40,652 nt of DNA from Methanolobus sp. UBA474 (GCA_002501695.1 DANZ01000055.1:1-40652); one strand, 5' to 3'; shown: positions 25,141-34,393, counted from the stretch's first letter. Translations and numbers: made by a program. The notes: generated by a model from the letters alone, not told the origin.

Positions 25141-25571
25141 TTCTGCACCTTCCGGACTCCCCTGAATAACCCACCCTGGCTGCAACAAAAGAGAATGCTA
25201 TACTCCAATATTGTTTAATGGGACTTTGCACTACAGTTAACCTGTCCGAAATGTCTCGGGTGTATCCGGGTCTGAACTTCATAGCCAGATCTTCGAAAAT
25301 GAGGAACTAAAGGAGCGCATAAGCTAGCAGGTGTGGCTGCCACATATATTTCTTTTAAATTCCCCAATTCTCCGGGCGATTCCTTCGTATGAGATACGAA
25401 TACCCATACATATGCAGACCGGACCTTTTAACTTAATATTGCTTATTAGAGATGAAATATAAAAGGATAACCCACAAATAGAATGTATATAATCGTAATA
25501 GAGTTAAAATAAATAAGGACAGCATTGTAAACCTTATTTATTATTAAGCAAACTTAAAGTAAAAAAGAGGG
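25141..25571. other. Intergenic stretch with two inverted repeats
   Basis: About 430 A+T-rich bases hold no supported gene. TTCGTAT (25384-25390) and ATACGAA (25394-25400) form a perfect 7-bp inverted repeat with a 3-base centre. AATAAATAAGG (25508-25518) and CCTTATTTATT (25532-25542) form an 11-bp repeat about 30 bases past the end of the DUF169 gene on the minus strand, and may terminate it. No tRNA or known RNA motif is visible. Confidence 0.5.
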
Positions 25572-26270
25572 TCATTTAGCCCGTGCCTTTTGCATGGGAC
25601 CTTCGTATAGCTTTTCCAAAGCCTCCAGCATTTTTCTGATGTTAGCATAGGGTATCCCTGCAATCATTTCTTCATTCCTGATGTCTGTGGACCTGCGGCA
25701 TCCAAAACAACCGAGGCTCATGTTCATTTTACCCGTCAGCAAAGGAATGATTGTAGAATCCACACATGTAGCCTGGAAAGCCGCTGTGCTGAAAGCCTGC
25801 CTGCCTCCTTCAAAGAACGTAGCTGCGGGGACCAGCCAGTAAAGTGTTTCAGGGAGGTCTACCAGGATGATCACATCAGGTTCGAACTCAAACTGCCTAA
25901 GAGGCCCCACGACAGTGGCAATGACGCTCTTTTCTTCAAGCTCGGAACGCTGCATGATCATATTTGCAGCTGCATCGGCACAGTCAAACATGCCCAGGTT
26001 CTTATGGAATTCCCCTGCTGTTACCTTGACAGGTGTCGGTACCATACCCAGGCTTGATGCACCCACCACACATGCATGCTTACCGGCAGGGAGCAAGAAG
26101 GATTCTCCCTTGCGCGCCCTCATGATAGACTGACAATGCCTGATATTGCCCTCCGGCTCTTCAAATCCTTCCGGAAGATCCCCGCCTTCCTTTATGAGTT
26201 TGACAGCCACAGGCTCATATTTAAGGCCAAGGATCTTGACAAGTTGTTCAGAGATTTCGACATTATTCAT
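25572..26270 (-). CDS. DUF169 family protein, copy 1
   Basis: This 232-residue protein of the uncharacterised DUF169 family is common in methanogens and other anaerobes. Family marks are LGLKYEPVAVKL near the start, NIRHCQSIMRA (invariant RHCQ), PDVIILVDLPETLYWLVPA, and a late MSLGCFGCRRSTDIRNEEMIAGIPY. The latter has two cysteines (CFGC). I chose the ATG at 26270 because AAGGAGG lies 9 bases upstream; an ORF extension of 14 codons would cover that site. A second copy lies upstream on the same strand with a separate terminator. A metal or cofactor role is sometimes guessed; nothing here proves it. Confidence 0.85.
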   Translation of the reverse strand: MNNVEISEQLVKILGLKYEPVAVKLIKEGGDLPEGFEEPEGNIRHCQSIMRARKGESFLLPAGKHACVVGASSLGMVPTPVKVTAGEFHKNLGMFDCADAAANMIMQRSELEEKSVIATVVGPLRQFEFEPDVIILVDLPETLYWLVPAATFFEGGRQAFSTAAFQATCVDSTIIPLLTGKMNMSLGCFGCRRSTDIRNEEMIAGIPYANIRKMLEALEKLYEGPMQKARAK

Positions 26271-26498
26271 ATCATTGTTCCTCCTTAAAGCCCGGTAGAG
26301 ATCCTCCTGCAAAGCACAGATATCATATCAATGGCGCAAACATAATGCGCATAGTGCAGAATTCATAAAGGCCCTGTTCAGGTTTTCTACCAGCCGTTTC
26401 ACATATGTATATTTTGATATTAATTGTTTATATTTATCTATTTTTCTAAATGCGAACAGATCTATTGCAGAAGTCCTAAGATCAAAATAGAAAAGGAA

Positions 26499-26528
26499 GA
26501 TAAGCAAGGTCATATGACCTGCCTTATC
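26499..26528 (-). terminator. Hairpin terminator after DUF169 copy 2
   Basis: AGGTCATATGACCT (26507-26520) is a perfect 14-base palindrome. Flanking GATAAG (26499-26504) and CTTATC (26523-26528) extend it after a 2x2 mismatch. On the minus strand it is followed by T-rich TCCTTTTCTATTTT. It lies 36 bases past the end of the gene at 26564. Confidence 0.55.
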
Positions 26529-26563
26529 CAGAAAAGATCAGATGCATAAGTCAGATGCTGTTT

Positions 26564-27247
26564 TTAATTGAACATGGAACCGGCAGCACTGACCAGATCA
26601 GACAACCTGTCGACAGGAATGCTGATTATCATTTCCTCATCCACTATCTGTGTGTACTTACGGCTTCCGCTGCACCCTACGGTCACACCCACCTCACCGG
26701 TGGTGTAAGGCAATGCAACACCATCACCGCACAGACTCTGCTTGCCTGCAAAACTTGAGTGGATCCTTCCGCCGCTTGTGTGAAGTAAGGCCTGGGACAG
26801 TTCCATAACATGTCTTGGGGTCGTGACTATGACTACAATGTCCGGCATGAAGGTTGCCTTCTCCAGCGGAGCATACATGATGGACTTTACCGAGAACGGC
26901 GTAACATAGGGCACTTTCTCCATAGTGCTCTTTGCAGCCTCAAGATTGCCAAAATGATTCAGGTGGAAATATAACTCACCATTCTTGAGCTTCTCACTCA
27001 TTTCACTCATACCCATGACAGCAGCCCCACCCTTACACTGATGGTCGTCCAGGGTTGTGTAGAATGCAGAGCCCGTCCTTCGTACATTGTCCACCATCTG
27101 GCAGTGCCTGATAGATGTTTCTATTTTATCCATGCCCTGAGGGATCTCTTTTTCGTCAGCAGCAAGCCCGACTGCGACCGGAGAGGTTTTCAGGCCGAGT
27201 ATTTCTTTCAGTTCAAGTCCAAGTCTGTTAATTTCTGTAATTTCCAT
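26564..27247 (-). CDS. DUF169 family protein, copy 2
   Basis: This 227-residue paralogue of the protein encoded at 25572-26270 shares LGLKTSPVAVGL, SIRHCQMVDNVR, PDIVVIVTTPRHVMELSQAL, and VTVGCSGSRKYTQIVDEEMIISIPV. The second cysteine of the late motif is Ser here (CSGS), while copy 1 has CFGC. GGAG lies 8 bases before the ATG. The two copies are separated by about 290 A+T-rich bases with a terminator, so they are probably separate transcripts. The two are diverged, not a recent duplication. Function unknown. Confidence 0.85.
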   Translation of the reverse strand: MEITEINRLGLELKEILGLKTSPVAVGLAADEKEIPQGMDKIETSIRHCQMVDNVRRTGSAFYTTLDDHQCKGGAAVMGMSEMSEKLKNGELYFHLNHFGNLEAAKSTMEKVPYVTPFSVKSIMYAPLEKATFMPDIVVIVTTPRHVMELSQALLHTSGGRIHSSFAGKQSLCGDGVALPYTTGEVGVTVGCSGSRKYTQIVDEEMIISIPVDRLSDLVSAAGSMFN

Positions 27248-27479
27248 TGTTCGATCTCCATATATTAAAGTGTCTTGATAGGTTTTGAAAGCAGGGATGT
27301 GTGAAGAATATACACAACTCGATATTGAGATATAAAACCTTTCCAGATAGAGAGAGAAACATATCTTTTTTGAGTATAAATTGTTTAATATATAGGCAAG
27401 CTTATATTTTTAGAAGTCAATAAAACATCACTGACTCATTCAACAGGAATAGTTTCAAACATTCACCGGAGGAAAAAAC

Positions 27480-29372
27480 ATGGGATGGTTCGATGTTGTC
27501 GCAGGCATTGCAACAGGCGGATTGTACACGATCGGAAAAGCTGCTTACCAGGCAGGCAATGCAGCTGAGAGCGCAGGTAACGCGGCAGAAGAGGCAGGAC
27601 TTGCGGTTGCGGTCATAGGATCAACGATAGAGACTATCGGAGAACAACTTGTATCAACTCTGAAAGAGGCAGAGGAGCTCCTTACTATCAACAGGCTGAC
27701 ACCAAGAAGCGAGGCAGACCTGTGGGATGAGGAGAAATCAAGGCTTAATGCATTGAAGCTGGAGAAGGCAAAAGTCGAAAATGAACTTAAAGCTCTTGGA
27801 GTAAGCGATCCGTCAAGCTTCAGTTTCAACTTCTGGGACATCGTCTCGAACATGGACCTGGTCATCAAACAGTTCCAGCTTCTTGCCAGGCTTGCTGCAG
27901 TGAACAAGGAGATCCAGAACATATTCTACCAGGAGCCAGGGGTGCTGACTACCGGGATCTACAACGCAAAGGAATCACTGGAGCGCTTCAATGTTATCGA
28001 GCAGCCCATGATAGAGGATATCCTGGCTTCCCTGGATGATAACCTCGAAGTTAGTGAGGAGATACTTCATGAGGTAAAAAAGCTCTTTGTGTCTACAACG
28101 AAAATCCCGATCCCTCCCACTGAGCAGAGCGACTCTCTCAAAAGCAGGCTTGAAGCCATCAGGATCGACAAGCAATACTACAGCAAACTGCTGACAAGAA
28201 AGGATATCCTCACATCCGGGATGTCGGATGTGATCCGCGTCTACCCTGAGAACGTGTTCCAGATAGGGATAGACTCCATCAGGGTCCCAAAAGAGAATAT
28301 CTATGCATCAGATATTCTTGACAGTGTCATGAATATTGGTAGCATCGTCGATAGCACCATCAATGAGGGAAATATCAAGGACGAACCGATCAACTCAGGA
28401 AACATAAAGGATGATATAACCAATGTCGTTAATGTAAAGGATGACCTGACCACTGTAGTCAATATAAAAGATGAAGCAGCGGTCATCGGAGCTGCCCGGG
28501 ATGGTTCCATAAATGCAGGCACTGTTATCGGAAAGAATACCACAGTAGAAGCTGGTGCCACCCGCGGATCCGGAAGTATCGTCAAAATTGACGGAGTATC
28601 CGGTCCAATTGCGGGATCGATCATAGGGTCCGCCGCCGGGAAAGACAGCGTTGTGACCGTCAAGGCCAATAGTGCTATTATAAGTGCATTGAAAGAAGGC
28701 GATAACCTCACAGCGGAGAGTGCTACCGTCAGCCAGAGAGCTCTTTCCGCCTCCACTGCTGTCGCAACCGGGAAGACAGCATCCAGGACCTACATGATGT
28801 CTTCAATGCAGCCATACGGTGCCAGGATATCCGCATCCCTCAGCACAAAGTTTGACGGTTACCAGCGCAACTATGACTTCATGAAAGCCCAGAAGGCATT
28901 CTACGCAAGGCAGTCCCTGAAACTTGACAAAGCGTATGAAAAGGTGGCTAATAAATGGGTGGAGGTGCCCGGAGTTATCCCCGGGACACTTGAAGAGCTG
29001 CACGGTGTTCTGAAACGCGTAAAGACAGAAGAGCAGCCACGCATAGACTTATTACTCGATAACCTGAACACGCAGGTTCCCAGGACACTCGAGGAGCTGC
29101 ACGGCGTACTCCAGGTCTTCAGGACAGAGGAACAGCCACGCATAGATCTCCTGCTTGACAACCTCAATGCAAACCTGGAAGAGTCAAAAGAGGCAATATC
29201 AAAAGTTAACGTGACCATGGATTCAGTGCAAAGAGCGCTTTCGCTGGTTGATACAGGTTCAAAGCTGAACACGAACATGATAAAAATAGGTGCCATGGCG
29301 GTAGGAGGTCTTATCGTCCTTAACCTGTTCGTCGGCCTGATAGTCCTTATCAGGATGGCATTGGGGCTATAA
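27480..29372 (+). CDS. Unassigned 630-residue repeat protein with C-terminal membrane anchor
   Basis: I do not recognise the family. Residues 1-65 are rich in Gly and Ala and amphipathic (AAYQAGNAAESAGNAAEEAG). A Glu/Lys-rich, probably coiled-coil segment spans about 60-215. Residues 290-349 hold six tandem decapeptides of the form KDxxxNxxNI, which suggests a beta-solenoid. A Gly/Ser/Ala-rich stretch follows to about 440. Two 30-residue units, TLEELHGVL...TEEQPRIDLLLDNLN, repeat at residues 501-530 and 534-563. The last 31 residues are a hydrophobic membrane segment starting MIKIGAMAVGG. No signal peptide is apparent, so it is probably tail-anchored with the bulk in the cytoplasm. GGAGG lies 7 bases before the ATG, and a terminator follows. 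It faces clpB tail to tail. Confidence 0.8.
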   Translation: MGWFDVVAGIATGGLYTIGKAAYQAGNAAESAGNAAEEAGLAVAVIGSTIETIGEQLVSTLKEAEELLTINRLTPRSEADLWDEEKSRLNALKLEKAKVENELKALGVSDPSSFSFNFWDIVSNMDLVIKQFQLLARLAAVNKEIQNIFYQEPGVLTTGIYNAKESLERFNVIEQPMIEDILASLDDNLEVSEEILHEVKKLFVSTTKIPIPPTEQSDSLKSRLEAIRIDKQYYSKLLTRKDILTSGMSDVIRVYPENVFQIGIDSIRVPKENIYASDILDSVMNIGSIVDSTINEGNIKDEPINSGNIKDDITNVVNVKDDLTTVVNIKDEAAVIGAARDGSINAGTVIGKNTTVEAGATRGSGSIVKIDGVSGPIAGSIIGSAAGKDSVVTVKANSAIISALKEGDNLTAESATVSQRALSASTAVATGKTASRTYMMSSMQPYGARISASLSTKFDGYQRNYDFMKAQKAFYARQSLKLDKAYEKVANKWVEVPGVIPGTLEELHGVLKRVKTEEQPRIDLLLDNLNTQVPRTLEELHGVLQVFRTEEQPRIDLLLDNLNANLEESKEAISKVNVTMDSVQRALSLVDTGSKLNTNMIKIGAMAVGGLIVLNLFVGLIVLIRMALGL

Positions 29373-29407
29373 CACAGTATGCCGGGATTCTCGTTTTAAA
29401 CAAGAGC

Positions 29408-29444
29408 GGGATGGAGCCATTTCCTCCCTCCATCCCCTCTATTT
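29408..29444 (+). terminator. Terminator between the 630-residue protein gene and clpB
   Basis: GGGATGGAG (29408-29416) pairs with CTCCATCCC (29428-29436), a perfect 9-bp stem with an 11-base loop, followed by CTCTATTTTCT. It lies 35 bases after the stop of the plus-strand gene and before the end of the convergent clpB. Confidence 0.6.
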
Positions 29445-29477
29445 TCTAACAGATGCTTTTCTGCTCCGGAGACGGTC

Positions 29478-32135
29478 TTATCCTGCAGCCTCCGTAACTG
29501 TGACCAATATGCCCCTGCCATCTGAGTTCACTATCACTGTCGAGCCTTCCGGCACCTTGCCTGCAACTATCAGCTTGGCTATCTTTGTCTCGACCTCGTT
29601 CTGGATAACACGCTTAAGGGGCCTTGCTCCAAATGTCTCGCTGTAACCTGCCCGTCCAAGATAGAGCTTTGCCTCGTCCGTGATCGTGAGGGATATGCGC
29701 TTCTCTTTCAGCCTTTCCTGCAGGTCCGCTACCTTGAGCTCAACTATCTGTGCCAGTTCATCGGGCCTCAGTGCATGGAAGATGACGACCTCATCGATAC
29801 GATTGAGGAACTCCGGTCTGAAGTACTTGCCAAGTTCCTGCAAAGCCCTTATCTGCAGCTCGGCATAATCGATCTCCTTCCTTTTCCCTGGTTCCGGGAA
29901 ACCCTGCTCGGGCCTGTAGGTCCCGCTGCTGTCTCCCAGCAGTTGTGTAAGGTCGCCTCCGAAGATGTTGGAGGTCATTATCAGCAGGGTATTCTTGAAA
30001 TCGACAGTGCGCCCTTTGGAATCTGTAAGCCTGCCGTCGTCCAGTATCTGCAGCATGACGTTGAACACGTCCGGATGCGCTTTCTCGATCTCGTCGAACA
30101 GCACGACAGAATAAGGCCGCCTGCGTACCGCCTCTGTGAGCTGCCCGCCTTCCTCATGACCGATATACCCGGGAGGAGCGCCTATCATGCGCGCAACAGT
30201 ATGCTTTTCCATGTACTCCGACATGTCAATGCGTATCATGTTGCTCTCATCGTCGAACATCTCGGCTGCTAGCGCCTTGGCAAGTTCGGTCTTACCCACA
30301 CCGGTGGGACCCAGGAAGATGAAACTGCCAATAGGCCGCCTTGGGTCCTTGATACCCGCATAGCTCCGTATGACCGCATCAGCTACGGCTTTAACTGCTT
30401 CGTTCTGCCCGATTATACGACTGTGCAGGTTCTCCTCGAAGTGCATGAGCTTCTCACGCTGACCTTCCATCAGCCGGGTAACAGGAATGCGGGTCCATCG
30501 GCTCACTACCTCGGCTATATCTTCCTCGCCTACCTCCTCGCTCAGGAGCATATCGCCCTGCATTTCCTTTAGGCGGGTCTCTTCCAGCGCATAGTCCCGC
30601 TGGAGAGGGATGAGGGTGCCGTACTTCAGCCGCGACGCTAGCTCCAGGTTGTTATCATTCTCCGCAAGCTCAAGCTGCACCTTGGTATCCTCGATCTGCT
30701 GTTTCAGTGCATTCAGCTTTGCTATTGCCTGCTTTTCCATGTCCCATCTGGCCCGCATCGCATCTGACTCGGCCCTTGTGTCCGCAAGTTCCTTTTCCAG
30801 AGCTTCAAGCCTCTCTTTGGAAGCCTCGTCCTTTTCCTTCTTAAGGGCCTCACGCTCTATCTCTAGCTGCATTATCTTGCGGTCAGCCTCATCGAGTTCT
30901 GCGGGCTTGCTGTCGATCGCGGTCCTTTTCTTGGCAGCAGCCTCGTCAACCAGGTCAATAGCCTTGTCGGGCAGGAACCTGTCAGAGATATAACGGTTGC
31001 TCATCACAGCAGCAGCGACCAGTGCAGAATCCTTCAGACGTACTCCATGATGCACTTCATACTTTTCTTTAAGGCCACGCAATATGGATATAGTATCCTC
31101 TACTGTAGGCTCTTCCACAAGTACGGGAAGGAAACGACGTTCCAGGGCTGCATCCTTCTCTATATACTTGCGGTATTCATCCAGGGTCGTTGCACCGATA
31201 CAGTGCAGCTCACCGCGGGCAAGCATGGGTTTGAGCAGATTGCCTGCATCCATTGCGCCTTCTGTGGCACCCGCACCCACTATGGTGTGGATCTCATCGA
31301 TGAACAGGATTATCTGGCCTTCGGATTCAGCCACTTCCTTAAGCACCGCTTTGAGACGTTCCTCGAACTCGCCCCTGAACTTGGCACCTGCGATAAGCGC
31401 ACCCATATCGAGAGCTATGATCCTCTTCTCCTTCATTGCTTCAGGAACATCTTTCTTTGCCACACGCTGGGCCAGCCCTTCCACGATAGCGGTCTTGCCC
31501 ACCCCAGCTTCGCCGATAAGCACAGGATTGTTCTTCCTGCGCCGGGAGAGGATCTCTATTGAATGCCTGATCTCCTGATCCCTGCCTATGACAGGGTCCA
31601 GCTTTCCCTGGGATGCAAGTTCCGTGAAATCGATACCGTACTTCCTGAGAGGCTCCATAGTATCCTCAGGATTCTCCGAAGTTACCCTTCTGTTGCCCCT
31701 TATATCCTTGATGGCCTTAAGAAGCCGGTCCCTTGTAACGCCCTCTGAGGCAAGTATCTTACTGCCGGAACAGCTGCTCTCTCCAGAGATTGCAAGCAGC
31801 AGATGCTCTACGCTGACATACTCGTCCTTCATCTTGCCTGCTTCCCTTGAGGCGGAATCGAGCACGCGCCGCAGAGTCTGCGTCATATATACCTGCTCGC
31901 CGCCGGGACCGGATACCTGGGGCAGTCCCTCCAGATCGGATTCCACTTCCTGCGTCACCCGCTGAATGTCTACATCCATATTCCGGAGCAATGTCGGTAC
32001 AAGCCCCCCGGTCTGCTCAAGCATCGCAAGCAACAGGTGTCCGCAGTCTATCTGCTGGTTCCTGTATCTCGCAGCGATCGTTGTTGAATCCTGAACAGCC
32101 TCCTGGGCCTTCTGAGTAAAACGATTCAGATCCAT
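29478..32135 (-). CDS. clpB: ClpB disaggregase
   Basis: This 885-residue AAA+ Hsp100 chaperone would rescue aggregated proteins together with DnaK. It has the N-terminal repeat domain (MDLNRFTQKAQEAV). Nucleotide domain 1 carries Walker A GEAGVGKT and FIDEIHTIVGAG. A middle coiled coil rich in Glu/Lys spans roughly 400-520. Nucleotide domain 2 carries GPTGVGKTELAKAL and VVLFDEIEKAHPDVFN. No ClpP-binding IGF loop is evident. The ATG at 32135 is fixed by GGAGGAGAG; the frame extends 24 codons upstream without another site. TATA-like GATAAAATATG on the minus strand near 32215-32225 may drive it. The protein is of bacterial type and stands in a heat-shock cluster. Confidence 0.95.
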   Translation of the reverse strand: MDLNRFTQKAQEAVQDSTTIAARYRNQQIDCGHLLLAMLEQTGGLVPTLLRNMDVDIQRVTQEVESDLEGLPQVSGPGGEQVYMTQTLRRVLDSASREAGKMKDEYVSVEHLLLAISGESSCSGSKILASEGVTRDRLLKAIKDIRGNRRVTSENPEDTMEPLRKYGIDFTELASQGKLDPVIGRDQEIRHSIEILSRRRKNNPVLIGEAGVGKTAIVEGLAQRVAKKDVPEAMKEKRIIALDMGALIAGAKFRGEFEERLKAVLKEVAESEGQIILFIDEIHTIVGAGATEGAMDAGNLLKPMLARGELHCIGATTLDEYRKYIEKDAALERRFLPVLVEEPTVEDTISILRGLKEKYEVHHGVRLKDSALVAAAVMSNRYISDRFLPDKAIDLVDEAAAKKRTAIDSKPAELDEADRKIMQLEIEREALKKEKDEASKERLEALEKELADTRAESDAMRARWDMEKQAIAKLNALKQQIEDTKVQLELAENDNNLELASRLKYGTLIPLQRDYALEETRLKEMQGDMLLSEEVGEEDIAEVVSRWTRIPVTRLMEGQREKLMHFEENLHSRIIGQNEAVKAVADAVIRSYAGIKDPRRPIGSFIFLGPTGVGKTELAKALAAEMFDDESNMIRIDMSEYMEKHTVARMIGAPPGYIGHEEGGQLTEAVRRRPYSVVLFDEIEKAHPDVFNVMLQILDDGRLTDSKGRTVDFKNTLLIMTSNIFGGDLTQLLGDSSGTYRPEQGFPEPGKRKEIDYAELQIRALQELGKYFRPEFLNRIDEVVIFHALRPDELAQIVELKVADLQERLKEKRISLTITDEAKLYLGRAGYSETFGARPLKRVIQNEVETKIAKLIVAGKVPEGSTVIVNSDGRGILVTVTEAAG

Positions 32136-32288
32136 GATCTCTCCTCCCATATTATATGTGCGGTTTTCTCCCTTAATTAATCTATGTGTGCCATACATCC
32201 CCGGCACCGGTCAAACATATTTTATCCTGCTCTTTACCCATGCTCACGGCGCGCATAAAAAAGAAAGGCCGGATAGGCTGGTGCATAT

Positions 32289-33515
32289 CTATCGTTTGTG
32301 ATGCCCATGTCCCGGCCTTCTTGGAGCAACATGCGGTTTTCTGGGGGCCGGTTTTGCCTCATCACCCACTGCATTCTGTGCCCGTTCCGAATGATAGCGG
32401 TGCTTCACCACCTCTATTTTCAGCCGGGTGAGCTTCTCTATACTGTTAAGGAAACTGCGATCATCCGCAGCACAGAACGAATATGCTGTGCCCTCCGCAC
32501 CTGCCCTTGCAGTACGTCCGATACGATGTACATAGTTCTCGGGTTCATTGGGAAGGTCATAGTTTATGACATGGGATATGTCCTCGATATCAATACCCCT
32601 CGCTGCGATATCGGTTGCAACCAGTACCTGTAGCTCCCCGGCCCTGAAACTGTCCATCACCCTTGTTCGATGGGCTTGTGATTTGTTACCATGGATGGCA
32701 TCAGCGCCCACGTGATTCTTGTTAAGCGTTTGAGCCACCTTATTTGCCCTGTGCTTCGTGCGTGTGAACACCAGTACGCAGGTCAGCTGGTCCTGCTTGA
32801 GAAGGCTCAGCAGGAGTGCATCCTTATTGTCCTGGTCCACGAAAAAGACCCGCTGCTCTATGCGCTCCACTGTCGTTGCCTGGGGGGTCACCTCAACACG
32901 TGCAGGGTCTATAAGAAGCCTCCTGGCAAGCTCACCTATCTGTGGAGACATGGTCGCCGAGAAAAAGAGCGATTGGCGCTTATGCGGCAGCATCGATACG
33001 ATCCTGTTCACATCCCTGATGAATCCCATATCAAGCATGCGGTCTGCTTCATCGAGAACAAAGAACTCGACACCGCTGAGCTTGACAATACCCTGGTCCA
33101 TCAGGTCCAGCAGCCTTCCCGGAGTAGCTACCAGTATATCCACTCCCTTTGAAATACTCCTGAACTGCGGCACCTGACTGACACCGCCGAATACGACAGT
33201 ATGCTTGAAATGCAGGAAATGGCCGTATGCAGCAAAACTGTCACCTATCTGCGCAGCAAGCTCCCTTGTAGGCGCAAGCACAAGCACTCTCGGGAGTCCG
33301 GGAGTTACGTGCTTATGCCGCTCATGCATCCTCTGGAGTATGGGCAGCACGAAGGCTGCTGTCTTGCCGGTACCTGTCTGGGCGATACCTATCAGGTCTT
33401 TTCCCTTAAGCAGATGCGGTATGGCCTGCACCTGTATAGGTGTCGGTGCTATGTAGCCTTCTTTAGTAAGGGCCCTTTGAAGAGGCTCTATAAGTTTTAG
33501 GTCTGTGAATTGCAT
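32289..33515 (-). CDS. DEAD-box RNA helicase, RhlE-like
   Basis: This 408-residue helicase has motifs in order: PTPIQVQAIP, AQTGTGKTAAF, PTRELAAQ, TPGRLLDLMDQG, DEAD, SAT, ARGIDIEDISHVINYD and HRIGRTARAG. The C-terminal tail is basic and ends in Pro/His/Arg-rich sequence (APRRPGHGHHKR). It resembles bacterial RhlE more than the helicase at 3335-4639, which suggests transfer from bacteria, though this is by eye only. It is followed by T-rich sequence and then clpB. TATA-like repeats AATTATAAGT (33528-33537 and 33544-33553) lie upstream. Confidence 0.9.
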   Translation of the reverse strand: MQFTDLKLIEPLQRALTKEGYIAPTPIQVQAIPHLLKGKDLIGIAQTGTGKTAAFVLPILQRMHERHKHVTPGLPRVLVLAPTRELAAQIGDSFAAYGHFLHFKHTVVFGGVSQVPQFRSISKGVDILVATPGRLLDLMDQGIVKLSGVEFFVLDEADRMLDMGFIRDVNRIVSMLPHKRQSLFFSATMSPQIGELARRLLIDPARVEVTPQATTVERIEQRVFFVDQDNKDALLLSLLKQDQLTCVLVFTRTKHRANKVAQTLNKNHVGADAIHGNKSQAHRTRVMDSFRAGELQVLVATDIAARGIDIEDISHVINYDLPNEPENYVHRIGRTARAGAEGTAYSFCAADDRSFLNSIEKLTRLKIEVVKHRYHSERAQNAVGDEAKPAPRKPHVAPRRPGHGHHKR

Positions 33516-33675
33516 ATTATTCCTCTGAATTATAAGTTATATAAATTATAAGTATAGTAAATTGGCCAGGTAAATGACCTGTTATAGTTTGATGGTAGAT
33601 AGACCTACAGAGGGCCCAACATATATGAAAGTGTAACTCCCGCAACCACGATCATTTGATTCCTTCTCATCCTGA

Positions 33676-33730
33676 AATTAAAGCAAAACAAATACAGGCA
33701 GTCCTGATAGCAAGATCCCGGGACTGCCTG
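33676..33730 (-). terminator. Terminator downstream of hsp20
   Basis: On the minus strand CAGGCAGTCC (complement 33721-33730) and GGACTGCCTG (complement 33695-33704) form a perfect 10-bp stem with a 16-base loop. TATTTGTTTTGCTTTAATTT follows. It lies 57 bases beyond the hsp20 stop. Confidence 0.7.
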
Positions 33731-33787
33731 AGTTACCAAAGCCTGCTTATAATGCTGCCAGACCTCATCCGTTTAACATTGGCCGGC

Positions 33788-34249
33788 TTATTCGATCATT
33801 ATCCTCTGCTTTTCCTCGAGCTGCTGCTTTGGGATCGTAACTGTAAGGACGCCATTCTCAAGCCTGGCTTTTGCGCCTTCGGAAGTGACGGCAGAAGGAA
33901 GCGTCAGCGTCCTTGAGAACATGCTATAGGTTCTTTCCCTGCGTGTATAACCTTCATCCGTGCTCTCGGACTCCCTGCCGCATCTTGCACTGATGCTCAT
34001 CACATTATCCCTGATGTCGATGTCAACGTCCTTCTTATCCACACCCGGAAGATCTGTGGTCACTGTGATATTAGTACCTTCATCCTTCACATCCACAAGC
34101 GGTGCCAGAATACCGCTTTCCGACCATTTTTCCCCAAGGCTCATCTCTTTGATCATATCGTTTATCTGATCCTGCACCTGCCTCATTTCATCGAATGGGT
34201 CCCATCTTGTAACCCTTGCAGGATTCCACCTTGTCAGTCCAAATCTCAT
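33788..34249 (-). CDS. Small heat-shock protein, Hsp20/alpha-crystallin family
   Basis: This 153-residue small chaperone binds unfolding proteins without ATP. The N-terminal arm has RWNPARVTRWDPFDEMRQVQ. The alpha-crystallin domain covers about residues 45-145, with VTTDLPGVDKKDVDIDI, RTLTLPSAV and the A.LENGVLTVTIPK signature. A short tail ends QRIMIE. GGGGTGAT precedes the ATG. It sits between the RhlE-like helicase and groEL with its own terminator and promoter region. Confidence 0.94.
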   Translation of the reverse strand: MRFGLTRWNPARVTRWDPFDEMRQVQDQINDMIKEMSLGEKWSESGILAPLVDVKDEGTNITVTTDLPGVDKKDVDIDIRDNVMSISARCGRESESTDEGYTRRERTYSMFSRTLTLPSAVTSEGAKARLENGVLTVTIPKQQLEEKQRIMIE

Positions 34250-34321
34250 ATAATCACCCCATTTTGCCTTAATGGACGCCTGGATATTTCATGTATGTCA
34301 GTCTTCGTCTGTTGTACAAGC

Positions 34322-34334
34322 GGTCAGCCTGACC
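34322..34334 (-). promoter_or_regulatory. Palindrome at the predicted hsp20 transcription start
   Basis: GGTCA (34322-34326) and TGACC (34330-34334) flank GCC. On the minus strand a TATA-like ATATAA lies at about 34346-34352, so the palindrome falls where transcription should begin. That position suits a repressor that blocks polymerase. The cognate regulator is unknown. Confidence 0.4.
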
Positions 34335-34393
34335 TCTTTCTTTAGTTATATTGCTCGTTCCTGCCTTTAAATTCTGCACAACACCTCCCTTTA

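Noticed and set aside
1820..34334. GGTCA...TGACC palindromes near thiDN, DUF169 and hsp20 as sites of one regulator
   Set aside because: The spacers differ (7, 2 and 3 bases) and the DUF169 case is better explained as a terminator. A shared regulator is not supported.
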